A stretch of DNA of 31,296 nt from B25-G16 sp964549945 (GTDB lineage Bacteria; Desulfobacterota; DSM-4660; Desulfatiglandales; B25-G16). A program made the position numbers and the translations under genes. Positions 23,732-31,296 of this stretch are shown here, one piece after another (within the stretch, counting starts at the first letter, position 1; each line of letters begins with the position of its first letter). The DNA is taken from positions 1 through 31,296 of the forward strand of contig CAZJXD010000056.1 in NCBI GenBank assembly GCA_964549945.1, read 5' to 3'. Under the pieces are notes generated by a model. It did no database searches. It was not told the origin of the DNA and saw only the letters and a list, made by a program, of their open reading frames with translations.

Positions 23732-25903
23732 TTATAGTTTTAAAACCTGGACCAAGCATGTGTTATAGGGAAAAGCCCCTGTCGGGGAAGGCTGGTTTCT
23801 GGTCAGTACATTAGGATTCCCGCCTTGGTCCGTGCCTTTCTCATCCGGATTATACCAGGCACCCTGTGGAATATCCACCACTCCAGGCATAATCCGCTCA
23901 GTTACTTTGACTTTGATGACCAATTCCCCCCGATCATTGAAAACCCTGACCTTGTCCTCATCTTTAATGTCTCTAGCTGCCGCATCCACACTGTTAATCA
24001 ACATGGTCTGCTCTTCAAGCTCCTTAAGCCAAGGAATATTATCGAATTGAGTATGCGTCCTCCGCTTGAAATGAGTCGTAATTAAATGCAATGGGTATCT
24101 CTTGGCCAGAGGATCATTTTGGCCCTCCCAGGTTTCAATGTACTTGGGCACCGGTGGAATCTCCGGTCTCTGCAAATTGGCCCAATCTTGCGAGTAAATC
24201 TCAATTTTACCCGAAGGTGTTGGAAAGGGATTATGAGCAGGATCTTCAATCTGCTTTTGAAAGGCCACATATGGTTTACCCAATTTAAGGCGGTAAATGC
24301 CCTTATCTTTAAACTTTTCATAGTCTGGAATCTCGCTGCCCTCTACATCGGCTCTGAGTAGTTCATCCTCAGTTTCCTGGCCATAGTCGATACCCATGTA
24401 GACAGCCAGTTCCCGGGCGATCTCTAGGTGCGATTTGCATTCCCCTACCGGCTTGATCACCTTCTTGGTGAAGCCGTAAAAGGGAGTCCCAACCCCAAAA
24501 TTGATATCATTCCTCTCCAAGAAGGTGGTCGTTGGTAAAAGTATATCGGCGAACTTGGCCGAGGCTGTCATTGATTGTTCCAAAATAACAATAAATTCTA
24601 ATTTCTTTAAGGCCTTAATGATCTTATTAGTGTTTGGTTGTTGATTTACGTAATTTGCATTGGCCATTATGAGCAGCTTAATATCAGCAGGGTATCCCCC
24701 CTCCTTTCCTTCCAGGACAAATTCGGGCATAAAGACATGATGAATTCCTGATGGCGTATACTGAGTAGCCTGGTCTTCTTTCCCCGCTTTCTCTTGAGGC
24801 GTGCAACCCCCTATTGGTTTAAAGGAAAGGCCATGTCTCATCTTATAAGGATACCAGAGCCCGGATTCCCATGCCCTTCCTGCTGCACTTCCCCCATGAA
24901 TGCCAATATTGCCTGTCATAGACGCTAGTATAATCGCTGCTCGGTGATACTGCTCACCATAGGCAGTTCGACCCGGAGCGATGCCGGCCATTAAAGCGGC
25001 GGGTTTATTGGTAGCATACTCAACAGCCAGATCTTCTATCGTATCTGCTCTAACTCCTGTGATCTCTTCCGCCCAGGATGGGGTCTTAGCTTCTCCATCC
25101 TCTTTACCCAAAACATATTCCTGAAACTCCTCAAAGCCAATAGTATATCTATCCAGAAAACTTTGATCATGGAGGCCCTTTTTTAAAAGAACATAGGCCA
25201 TGGCGATAAGCATCGCTGCATCAGTGCCCGGTCTAATAGGTATCCATTGGTCTGCGAAGAAGCCTGCTGTATCGGTAAACCGAGGATCGACCGAAATCAC
25301 TTTTGCCCCTGCCTCCTTAGCTTGGGCCAGATACCAGCTGGTATTGGTACCCGTAACTGTGTTGGCTGGGTTCCATCCCCATAAAATAATCAGGCGCGAA
25401 TTTAATAGGTCATCCCGAGAATTATTCGTTCGGATGGTGCCGTAACTTGCTAGAGATGCAGTTATCCCCCCCTGGAAAGAGCGCGCGCCCCACAATCTGG
25501 TATAGCCCCCTGCTAGGCAAAGGAGCTTGTGAATCGTCTGCGCATTATGTAATTGGCAGACATCCCCTGCTGAATACAGATACAAAATACTCTCGGGCCC
25601 GTGGAGATTCCCAATCCGTTTTAACTCCTTGCTAACTGTCTGCAAAGCTTCATCCCAGGTAATTCTGGTAAACTTTCCCTCTCCCCTCGTCCCGACTCTC
25701 CTCTGTGGAAATGTTAATCGGTCTGGGGCATATACCCTCTGGCGGTAAGCTCGACCCTTCAGGCAGGCCCTTAATTGAGGTTCCTCCCCATTGTCGGTTT
25801 CAATCTTCGTGATGATTCCATCTCTAACGTGAACCCTGAGGATACAGGTCCCACCGCAATGGCTGGCACAAATCGTAGGCACAACTTTTTCTATGGATTC
25901 CAT
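23732..25903 (-). CDS. DmsA-type molybdopterin oxidoreductase, second paralogue, no Tat signal
   Basis: A 723-residue close paralogue of the protein at 9306-11486. The [4Fe-4S] cysteines are C12, C16, C20 (CASHCGGTC) and C47 (RACLKGR). The DmsA-like serine ligand is Ser142 in LWGARSF. RGEGKFTRITWDEAL, IRPGTDAAMLIAMAY, ILLPTTTFLERNDINFG and NDRGELVIKVKVTERIMPG follow the first paralogue closely. The ATG at 25903 is preferred over upstream in-frame ATG and TTG codons, because GGAGGA lies seven bases before it. No Tat leader exists, so it is cytoplasmic, and no iron-sulfur or membrane partner gene is adjacent. It is visibly more G+C rich than its paralogue in synonymous positions, which suggests separate histories. 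The reaction is unknown. Confidence 0.9.
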   Translation of the reverse strand: MESIEKVVPTICASHCGGTCILRVHVRDGIITKIETDNGEEPQLRACLKGRAYRQRVYAPDRLTFPQRRVGTRGEGKFTRITWDEALQTVSKELKRIGNLHGPESILYLYSAGDVCQLHNAQTIHKLLCLAGGYTRLWGARSFQGGITASLASYGTIRTNNSRDDLLNSRLIILWGWNPANTVTGTNTSWYLAQAKEAGAKVISVDPRFTDTAGFFADQWIPIRPGTDAAMLIAMAYVLLKKGLHDQSFLDRYTIGFEEFQEYVLGKEDGEAKTPSWAEEITGVRADTIEDLAVEYATNKPAALMAGIAPGRTAYGEQYHRAAIILASMTGNIGIHGGSAAGRAWESGLWYPYKMRHGLSFKPIGGCTPQEKAGKEDQATQYTPSGIHHVFMPEFVLEGKEGGYPADIKLLIMANANYVNQQPNTNKIIKALKKLEFIVILEQSMTASAKFADILLPTTTFLERNDINFGVGTPFYGFTKKVIKPVGECKSHLEIARELAVYMGIDYGQETEDELLRADVEGSEIPDYEKFKDKGIYRLKLGKPYVAFQKQIEDPAHNPFPTPSGKIEIYSQDWANLQRPEIPPVPKYIETWEGQNDPLAKRYPLHLITTHFKRRTHTQFDNIPWLKELEEQTMLINSVDAAARDIKDEDKVRVFNDRGELVIKVKVTERIMPGVVDIPQGAWYNPDEKGTDQGGNPNVLTRNQPSPTGAFPYNTCLVQVLKL

Positions 25904-26065
25904 CGTTTTTTCCTCCAAATTCATCGTCGACAAGAGCTAGAAATGTGCCTCTGGAAAAGACCATGACCTCTCGAACCAAGGTAATTTCCCACTATTCTCG
26001 TGAAAGAAATAGAATTCTAGTTAGAATAAATAGTTTTTATGGGCTGCATGGTGTTTTCTTAGGAC

Positions 26066-26428
26066 ATGCGCACCTTTCTTCCTTTTTTCCCCTTCTGGAA
26101 GGAAAGGGTTAACCGTTTCATAGGTGATATCTATAATCAATTTGATTGCCGCGACCAACCAGGAATCTTTAAAACCTTTGGGGGCAAAGCCGGCTCTGTA
26201 AAAATCCCGGCAGTAGCGGTAATTAAGAATTTAAAAGGTAAACTCATCCCAGAAGAATTCTCTGATTTTTTTTACTGGGATAGTCCGGAGCAATTTCTCG
26301 GCGCTTATGGCGCTGTTCCATTATAGCAAGATCTTGCCATACCATCTCATGACGATATAATACGCATAAAGGCTCCCGCTGATGCGCCGAAGCTCGAAAG
26401 CCCGGCGATGATCGATATCAATAATTAA
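26066..26428 (+). pseudogene. Unidentified ORF interrupted by an in-frame TAG
   Basis: An 86-codon frame (RFIGDIYNQFDCRDQPG, GGKAGSVKIPAVAVIKNLKG, EEFSDFFYWDSPEQFLGAYG) ends at TAG 26324-26326. The same frame continues with coding character (QDLAIPSHDDIIRIKAPADA, PKLESPAMIDINN) to TAA at 26426-26428. The two parts read as one protein of about 120 residues broken by an amber codon. An in-frame stop lies just upstream of the first ATG, and that ATG has no good ribosome site, so the 5' end may also be lost. The family is not recognised. The neighbours are the DmsA-like gene (divergent) and transposase ruins. A decayed fragment is the simplest explanation; readthrough is possible but unsupported. 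Confidence 0.45.
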
Positions 26429-26479
26429 GGCAGTACATCATTAAAGCTGCACTAAGTTTTGCTCTTCAATAACTTGCTG

Positions 26480-26865
26480 ATTCAAGATATCTCTCAACAT
26501 GGTAATGAGGTTTTCATTTCTGTAGTTTGTTCTCCACTCTATTTCTTTCGGGTAGAGATGAAAGGCCTTCCTCGAGACGCATCGGTAATAGTAGGAGAAG
26601 TATTTCTTGTAGGCTCAAAACACTCGCTGCCATTGAGTTGGTTTCCGCACTTCGGTCTGCCTTTCTCTTTTGTGATCACCACTTGGTTCCAACAAAGAGT
26701 GAGAAAGGTGCATGCTTGCCAGTCATCGGTATAGTATATCTGCTTGCTTTTGTATGCTGCTTCATGAGAAGCGTGATATCCCATTTGCCCTACTTGCGAT
26801 GTGAAACGTTCACACTTTCCTGTTTCTCTGGCAGATCCCGAACACCATGTGTGTATAAGCAGCAC
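26480..26865 (-). pseudogene. Degenerate transposase remnant, IS1-like
   Basis: Read on the minus strand, one frame has YKSKQIYYTDDWQAC followed by VVITKEKGRPK, which resembles the IS1/InsB-type core (YTDDWxAY...H..xKExG-T). A second frame further on has SRKAFHLYPKEIEWR, similar to the SFSK-type C-terminal part of that family. Frames must be switched at least once, and the conserved ERxN motif is not intact. Upstream minus-strand sequence to about 27170 has short coding-like stretches (REAIYKQVIKALSTL) with stops and may be its N-terminal part. The family assignment is tentative. Confidence 0.35.
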
Positions 26866-27379
26866 ACCTTCCTCGCTTTCCTGGCACCTTACTGGCAGCC
26901 ATAGTCTCCTACATCTAGATCTGACCCGAAAGTGTGGAGAGTGCCTTGATCACTTGCTTATAGATGGCTTCGCGAAGGATCCTGAGTCACCTCTGGAGGG
27001 TCTTTGGATTCAATTGCGCCTGAAACTTGAGACGGCATGTCAGAACACCAAGCAGAAAAACTCAAACAATCCCCATACAGTAAGATCATCATCGTCTGTC
27101 AGCTTGAGATATCTAATTTTATCTTCACCCCACAGGATCCGCGGAAAGTTTACCCTATTGTAAGTTGCCAAAATGTTTTACCGATATAGCAAGGGCGACT
27201 TTTCATGGCTGATTCGAACCTAATATAAGCTAATTATCAAAGAGCTACGTTCAATTTTGGAATCCAACCAAGTTTATTATATAGTAAACCCAATGAAAAA
27301 TTGTCAATCATGAATGCAGTGATTTTAAAAATTGATAGCATATTAATTGTTTCTCTTGCGATTCAGATATTATAGAGGC
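26866..27379. other. Decayed sequence between two transposase ruins
   Basis: No intact gene. Scattered minus-strand stretches (WGEDKIRYLKLTDDDDLTVW near 27120) have coding character but no recognised family. The stretch from 27190 to 27370 is A+T rich and featureless. Confidence 0.4.
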
Positions 27380-28310
27380 CAGAGGTGAAAGAAGCGGCAT
27401 GGTTTAGGATGGCTATAGGTGGATATATTTACAGTATAGCACGGGAAGAACATGCGTTTGGCCTCCTTCCAGATACCTATTGCGGCAAGGGCATAAAGCT
27501 TTCTCTTAGGATACCTCGAAAGGCGTACCGGGCGGAACCCGAAGTGGAGAAAGTAGGCTTTCTCCTTGCCATCCTCCTCTTTGATCACGGTCTCCCCGTA
27601 AGGTGTCGTGCAGGTATGCGCTAGGGTGAGTGTTTCACAGAGCGTACCACTGGAGAGCAGGTGGCGGTCTCCTCGCTGACGCCCGATAAAACGCCGGAGA
27701 TGATCTCCCAGCAGCTCTTTGCACCGCTCCGGTCACCGCCTCGGTCGAAGACAAAGATTCCCCGCCCATCGGTTGCCTCAGAAAGCGTTCTCACCGCCTC
27801 GATCATCTCCTGATTCTCGCTCACAAACTCCTTGGCGTTCTGTGAGTAGAGCTGGTGAACCAGCGGGGTGATCTCTGAGGAGCCGACCTCTGCCCCTACC
27901 ACAGTGTTCACCCAGTATCCCCTGCCAAGCACCTTGTCGCTGCCATCCCTCACCTGAGCCAGATACTCCATCTTGGTGGCATACTTCTTCGTGATATCGG
28001 TAGGATCGAGGATCAGCAACGTGTCTTCTTTCACCTTCACGGCCCCTTCTTTGAGCACCGCCTTGGCGATGCCTTGGGCAAGACCCCTGCGGTCCAGGTT
28101 GCGTGAAAGCCGTTCAATCACCTTCTTGAGCGATATCCTCTCCTCAAGTGAGCTGGCCACCTCACTGAGCCGAACAGAACCCCGTGCTTGGATGCCATAG
28201 AGCATCTCCTCGACAAATCGCTGGGTCACGTTACCCATCCTACTGCAGAGTTTCCCCGAAAATCGGTGAATCTGTGCTCGCAATCTGTACCCCATTTGGT
28301 GTATCATCAT
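27380..28310 (-). pseudogene. IS4-type transposase pseudogene
   Basis: On the minus strand, 28310 to about 27735 encodes the N-terminal half of an IS4-like DDE transposase. It includes RFVEEMLYGIQARGSVRLSE, LLILDPTDITKKYATKMEYL (first Asp) and GRGIFVFDRGGDR (second Asp). Just after GGDR the frame shifts; the adjoining frame continues KELLGDHLRRFIGRQRGDRH, HTCTTPYGETVIKEEDG and FLHFGFRPVRLSRYPKRKLY, then loses similarity near 27430. The C-terminal third with the catalytic Glu is missing. So it carries a frameshift and a 3' truncation. Its base composition is more G+C rich than the catabolic genes, which suggests a different origin. No terminal repeats were identified. Confidence 0.8.
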
Positions 28311-28637
28311 AATGGACCTCCTTGATAGGATTAGATACCACGCTTTTCCCTTTCATAACCCTATCTTGTGAGGCCCACAATATATTCACTAAAAGTTTCC
28401 CCATTTTCACTTCCCAGCCGCGCCTAATCCCTCTGCTCATGGGCTTCTTTGTGCATTCGACCTGTATTTTTGGGGAATGTCCTTCTATTTCTAGTTTGTT
28501 AACAATAGTTGATTCTTGCGATATTATTTATTTTGTACTATTCAGCAGGGTATTCCGAAGGTTAAAGATATCCTTGAGTAATCCCGGTTACCTTATAAGC
28601 GGATCTTACCATGGTATCTCACGTGGAGAAGAGAGCA
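28311..28637. other. Intergenic region upstream of SDR gene
   Basis: This separates the IS4-type pseudogene from the SDR gene. Small frames cross it but look non-coding. It presumably contains the SDR promoter, although no strong -35/-10 pair was recognised. Confidence 0.4.
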
Positions 28638-29396
28638 ATGAAAGTGAATCTGCACGGACAGGTTGTGCTTCTGACAGGTGCCACAGGCGGCATTGGCATT
28701 GCCATCGGCCGGCATTTATCCGAGGCCGGGGCAACGATCGCCATCCAGTACCATAGGCACAGGGAGATAGCTGAAAAACTTCAAGAGAGCGCGGGGGGCA
28801 ATTCTCATGTGTTTGAAGCGGATCTCGATGACTTGGGGCAAGCGGAACGCTTGTTTAATCAGGCAGTCGCGACGTGTGGAAGGGTTGATACCCTGATAAA
28901 TAACGCCGGTATCTACCTCCCTTCCCGGTTGGAGAAGAACACGGATGCATGGCTGGAGGACTGGCAAAGGACAATCCGCATTAACCTTACCTCCGCGAGC
29001 CTTTTGTGCAGACTGGCCATCCTCCATTTCAGGAAGCATGGTGGTGGTCGTATCATCAACATCGCCTCCAGGGCTGCGTTTCGTGGAGATACCGAGGAGT
29101 ATCTGGCCTATGCAGCGTCAAAGGGAGGAATGGTGTCCCTTACCAGGACAATTGCGAGGGCGTATGGCAGAGAGAACGTGAAGGCCTTTGTCGTGGCACC
29201 CGGATTTGTACGAACGCCAATGGTAGAGGGCTTCATTCGAGCCCATGGTGAGGAGACCATCGTCAATGAGATTGCCTTAAACAGGATGACGGAACCGGAT
29301 GATGTCGCCCCTACTGTTGCGTTCCTCGCCAGCGGGATGATGGACCACGCAACGGGCTGCACCGTGGATATCAATGCAGGCAGCTATGTGAGGTAG
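28638..29396 (+). CDS. SDR family oxidoreductase (FabG-like, canonical active site)
   Basis: A 252-residue short-chain dehydrogenase/reductase with all standard motifs. These are TGATGGIG at residues 12-19 for the dinucleotide, NNAG after VDTLI near 84-87, catalytic Ser in NIASRAAF, and YAASK as the Tyr-x-x-x-Lys pair. The C-terminus TGCTVDINAGSYVR is the usual ending. GGAGAAGAGAGC precedes the ATG at 28638; an ATG nine codons upstream (28611) is in frame but poorly placed. Family members reduce 3-oxoacyl thioesters or oxidise secondary alcohols in the cytoplasm; the substrate is not evident. Unlike the SDR at 8329 it should be a working redox enzyme. Its base composition fits the G+C-richer right end of the window. 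Confidence 0.9.
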   Translation: MKVNLHGQVVLLTGATGGIGIAIGRHLSEAGATIAIQYHRHREIAEKLQESAGGNSHVFEADLDDLGQAERLFNQAVATCGRVDTLINNAGIYLPSRLEKNTDAWLEDWQRTIRINLTSASLLCRLAILHFRKHGGGRIINIASRAAFRGDTEEYLAYAASKGGMVSLTRTIARAYGRENVKAFVVAPGFVRTPMVEGFIRAHGEETIVNEIALNRMTEPDDVAPTVAFLASGMMDHATGCTVDINAGSYVR

Positions 29397-29530
29397 ATAC
29401 CATAACCCCGGTCTTTCGCCCATGGCATTTCAGGTGAAAGGCAGATCTTGATTTGTTTTAAAGGTTTTTCCGAGAGAGTGTAAAAGCATAACCGGAACTA
29501 ATCTCCTTATGGACGAGCTCTAACGTATTC

Positions 29531-30442
29531 ATGATCGTTCAAATCTACGAAATCCAGGACCCATGGCAAGCGGAGCGATGCATAGAGGCTGGTGTGGACC
29601 GCATCGGAAGCGTGCTGCTCACTAAAGAGCAATGGCGCCAGCCCTCGGTGAGGGAGGTCATCGATCTATCGGAGGGGACCAAGGCGAAGAACAGCCTTCT
29701 GCCCCTCTTCGGGGATCTGGAGACCCTTGCGCAATGCCTCGACTATTATGGCCCCCACTACGTGCACTTCTGCGAAAGCCTCACGGATCGCCGCGGCTGC
29801 CCGGTCAACCTCGAGGAGATCTCACGGTTCCAGCGCACCCTGAAGGAGAAGTTCCCCGAGATCGGCATCATCCGCACAATACCCATACCAAAGCCGGGTA
29901 TGATGAAGGGTTTTCCCACGCTGGAAATCGCCCGCACCCTCGAACCTGCGAGCGATCTTTTTCTTATCGACACCTGGCTTGAAGAGAAGCCGGTAGAGGG
30001 GTTTATCGGGATCACCGGCAGCCCTGCCGATTGGGACCTCTCCAGGGAGCTCGCCCTCGAGAGCGACATTCCCGTTCTACTCGCCGGAGGGCTCTCGCCT
30101 GAAAACGTGTTCGAGGCCCTTGTGCAGGTTTGCCCCTCCGGCGCCGATAGCTGCACACACACCAACAAGGTGGATCAAGACGGAACGGTGATCCGATTTC
30201 AAAAGGATTTCAACAAGGTAGAAGAATTCGTCAAAGAGGTCCGAAGGGCCGGAAAGGCGATCAAGGACAAGATGGGGGAAACGAGAGAGAAATTAGATTC
30301 CCTCAAAAGGGAACTCCGGGAAAGGGAAGCAGCGCTTCCCGCCCACTCGGTCAAGCCCCACCAGATCATGGCCATTGAGGCCCTCGAGGAGGAGATCGCC
30401 CTTGCAGAGAAAGAGCTGAAATCCCTCGCCAAACATATCTGA
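29531..30442 (+). CDS. TrpF-like TIM-barrel protein with C-terminal coiled coil
   Basis: A 303-residue protein. Residues 1-220 resemble phosphoribosylanthranilate isomerase (TrpF): VQIYEIQDPWQAERCIEAGV at the start, LPLFGD, HYVHFCE, LFLIDTW, IGITGSPADWDLS and VLLAGGLSPENV as the phosphate-binding end. TrpF has a catalytic Cys in KICG at the first strand; here the strand reads IYEIQ, without Cys, while an Asp in LIDT is kept. From about 225 to the end the sequence is a charged helix (KVEEFVKEVRRAGKAIKDK, EALEEEIALAEKELKSLAKH), probably a coiled coil, which TrpF lacks. It stands alone, with no trp genes near, so tryptophan synthesis is unlikely. The start ATG has only a weak ribosome site. Function unknown. 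Confidence 0.8.
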   Translation: MIVQIYEIQDPWQAERCIEAGVDRIGSVLLTKEQWRQPSVREVIDLSEGTKAKNSLLPLFGDLETLAQCLDYYGPHYVHFCESLTDRRGCPVNLEEISRFQRTLKEKFPEIGIIRTIPIPKPGMMKGFPTLEIARTLEPASDLFLIDTWLEEKPVEGFIGITGSPADWDLSRELALESDIPVLLAGGLSPENVFEALVQVCPSGADSCTHTNKVDQDGTVIRFQKDFNKVEEFVKEVRRAGKAIKDKMGETREKLDSLKRELREREAALPAHSVKPHQIMAIEALEEEIALAEKELKSLAKHI

Positions 30443-30478
30443 AATCCCCTTCCACTTTGAATCAAGCAATAAATAGTT

Positions 30479-30571
30479 TTCAGTGTTCAGTGTTCAGAGT
30501 TCAGGAAAGAACCCTTTCAATTCATGGCTCTTATTCACTCCCTGAACCCTGAACACTGAACTCTGAACACT
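30479..30571. repeat. GTTCAG-rich inverted repeat pair
   Basis: Left arm 30479-30505 contains GTTCAGTGTTCAGAGTTCAG, and right arm 30541-30571 contains CCTGAACACTGAACTCTGAA. They are near reverse complements built from the same six-base unit (GTTCAG / CTGAAC), with about 35 bp between them. The transcript could fold into a long imperfect stem. It follows the TrpF-like gene and precedes the 3' end of the pilin-like gene, so it may act as a bidirectional terminator or be a scattered chromosomal repeat. No spacers of regular length are present, so it is not a CRISPR. Confidence 0.7.
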
Positions 30572-30790
30572 CAAAATTGACCGCTTAACACTGCAAATGT
30601 CTGACCCATGTAGCCAAACAATCAGCATGCAGGGTACCAGCAAAGCTCCCCGTCTTGAATACATCCCCCATGGCCCACACATGGCCGCTAGAAAGGCGGG
30701 ATAAGGGAATGGTATCGGGTGAAGGCCCTATATTCATTCAGGAAATAATGTATTTTCGAGGGATTGGTTACGGAGAAAAGGAGCAAGCAC
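30572..30790. other. Intergenic sequence between repeat and pilin-like gene
   Basis: Two short overlapping frames on opposite strands cross this area, but neither has a recognisable product or ribosome site. Nothing else was seen. Confidence 0.45.
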
Positions 30791-31270
30791 CTACTGAAAC
30801 TGCTGGATCAACCGATAGTACCTCGTTCCCCCGGAGGTGATGGGATCGTTGTTCATGAAGTAGGTCATGGCGATGTAGAGGTCGTTCTGTCCGTTGCCGT
30901 TTCTATCGAAGTCGGCGTAAACGTAGATCCAGTAGTAGTTGAGCTTCCAGGTGCCCACGTTGAGGTTGATGGCGGTGATAATGTAGCGGTGCTTGTGGTC
31001 GGCGGGGAAGGTGTAGGCGAGCTCGGGGATGTCCTTCTGCTGGCCCTTGTTGACTGTGATCGAGCCGAAGCCCGCGGGGTAAAAGGAGTCGTGTTCTATG
31101 AAGTAGGCCTCCTGGCCGTCCATGAGGTAGCGCAGGGTGGCGGTGAGGCTCGCGTACTCGGCCTTCATGCGATAGGAGGCGGCAAGGGGCACGGCGAGGC
31201 TCCCCAGCATCCCGACGATGCCAAGGGTGACCATGAGTTCGATCAGGGTAAAGCCCGCGCTCCTTCTCAT
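30791..31270 (-). CDS. Type IV pilin-like / pseudopilin protein
   Basis: A 159-residue prepilin-like protein. The type III signal RRSAGFTLIELMVTLGIVGM has the prepilin peptidase site after Gly6, methylated Phe at +1 and Glu at +5, then a hydrophobic helix to about residue 30. The rest is a globular domain (LTATLRYLMDGQEAYFIEHD near 40-60, YVYADFDRNGNGQNDLYIAM near 117-136). The D-x-N-x-N-x-Q-x-D stretch resembles a calcium-binding loop, as found in some GspG-type pseudopilins. It is exported to the inner membrane and assembled in a pilus or type II secretion pseudopilus. GAGGGGG lies upstream of the ATG, near the window edge; neighbours beyond are not visible. It looks complete. Confidence 0.85.
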   Translation of the reverse strand: MRRSAGFTLIELMVTLGIVGMLGSLAVPLAASYRMKAEYASLTATLRYLMDGQEAYFIEHDSFYPAGFGSITVNKGQQKDIPELAYTFPADHKHRYIITAINLNVGTWKLNYYWIYVYADFDRNGNGQNDLYIAMTYFMNNDPITSGGTRYYRLIQQFQ

Positions 31271-31296
31271 CTCAGGCCCCCTCGGTGGCAGGGGCG

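Noticed and set aside
26459..27163. Several + strand frames of 90-125 codons
   Set aside because: They overlap each other and a minus-strand transposase-like remnant, and have no recognisable motif.
27205..27225. GGTTCGAATC on the minus strand, like a tRNA T-arm
   Set aside because: The flanking bases do not pair as a T-stem, and no acceptor or anticodon arm could be found around it.
30479..30571. Possible CRISPR array
   Set aside because: Repeats are hexamers in two inverted arms without regular spacers, and no cas gene is present.

Overview
The window looks like an accessory catabolic region of a strict anaerobe, probably a Desulfobacterota/Deltaproteobacteria-type syntroph or sulfate reducer. 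This rests on an oxygen-sensitive tungsten aldehyde:ferredoxin oxidoreductase, two DmsA-type molybdopterin enzymes, a LUD protein, several TAXI-type TRAP transporters, and a type IV pilin-like gene at the right edge. The taxonomy is inference only. No rRNA, tRNA or CRISPR was found.

Layout. (1) 74-1233, + strand: an ATC-hydrolase-like protein and a LUD protein, followed by a decayed insertion sequence. (2) 2181-4578, + strand: one intact amidohydrolase-like gene between fragments of a second amidohydrolase and of fused TRAP permeases. (3) 4585-7027, + strand: a four-cluster ferredoxin and tungsten AOR (aorA-aorB). They converge with a minus-strand run that reads, in transcription order, TAXI binding protein (15706), amidohydrolase, fused TRAP permease, DmsA-like enzyme, SDR and an AorC-like FAD protein (ends 7038). 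(4) 16160-22021: a second decayed copy of the insertion sequence, a scrap of another amidohydrolase, an intact TRAP permease, two TAXI proteins made by an apparently exact 1144-bp tandem duplication, and a small exported protein. (5) 22477-25903, minus strand: an alpha/beta-hydrolase-fold protein and a second DmsA-like enzyme. (6) 26066-28310: an unidentified broken ORF and two transposase ruins. (7) 28638-31270: a canonical SDR, a TrpF-like TIM-barrel protein and a prepilin. This last part is visibly more G+C rich and looks like more ordinary chromosome.

How the genes may work together (inference). The repeated unit is amidohydrolase + fused TRAP permease + TAXI binding protein, with a cytoplasmic DmsA-like enzyme nearby. 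It exists in at least three states: intact on the minus strand, partly intact at 17-22 kb, and ruined at 2-4.6 kb. A plausible reading is uptake of an organic acid by TAXI-TRAP, processing by the amidohydrolase/hydrolase/SDR proteins and the Mo enzyme, and oxidation of an aldehyde by AorAB with electrons passed to NAD(P) through AorC. Several of these proteins lack their families' usual catalytic residues: the amidohydrolases lack most metal ligands, the SDR at 8329 lacks Tyr/Lys, and the hydrolase at 22477 lacks the nucleophile Ser and the general-base His. The chemistry therefore cannot be read from family names, and this cluster of unusual active sites is the most interesting aspect of the window.
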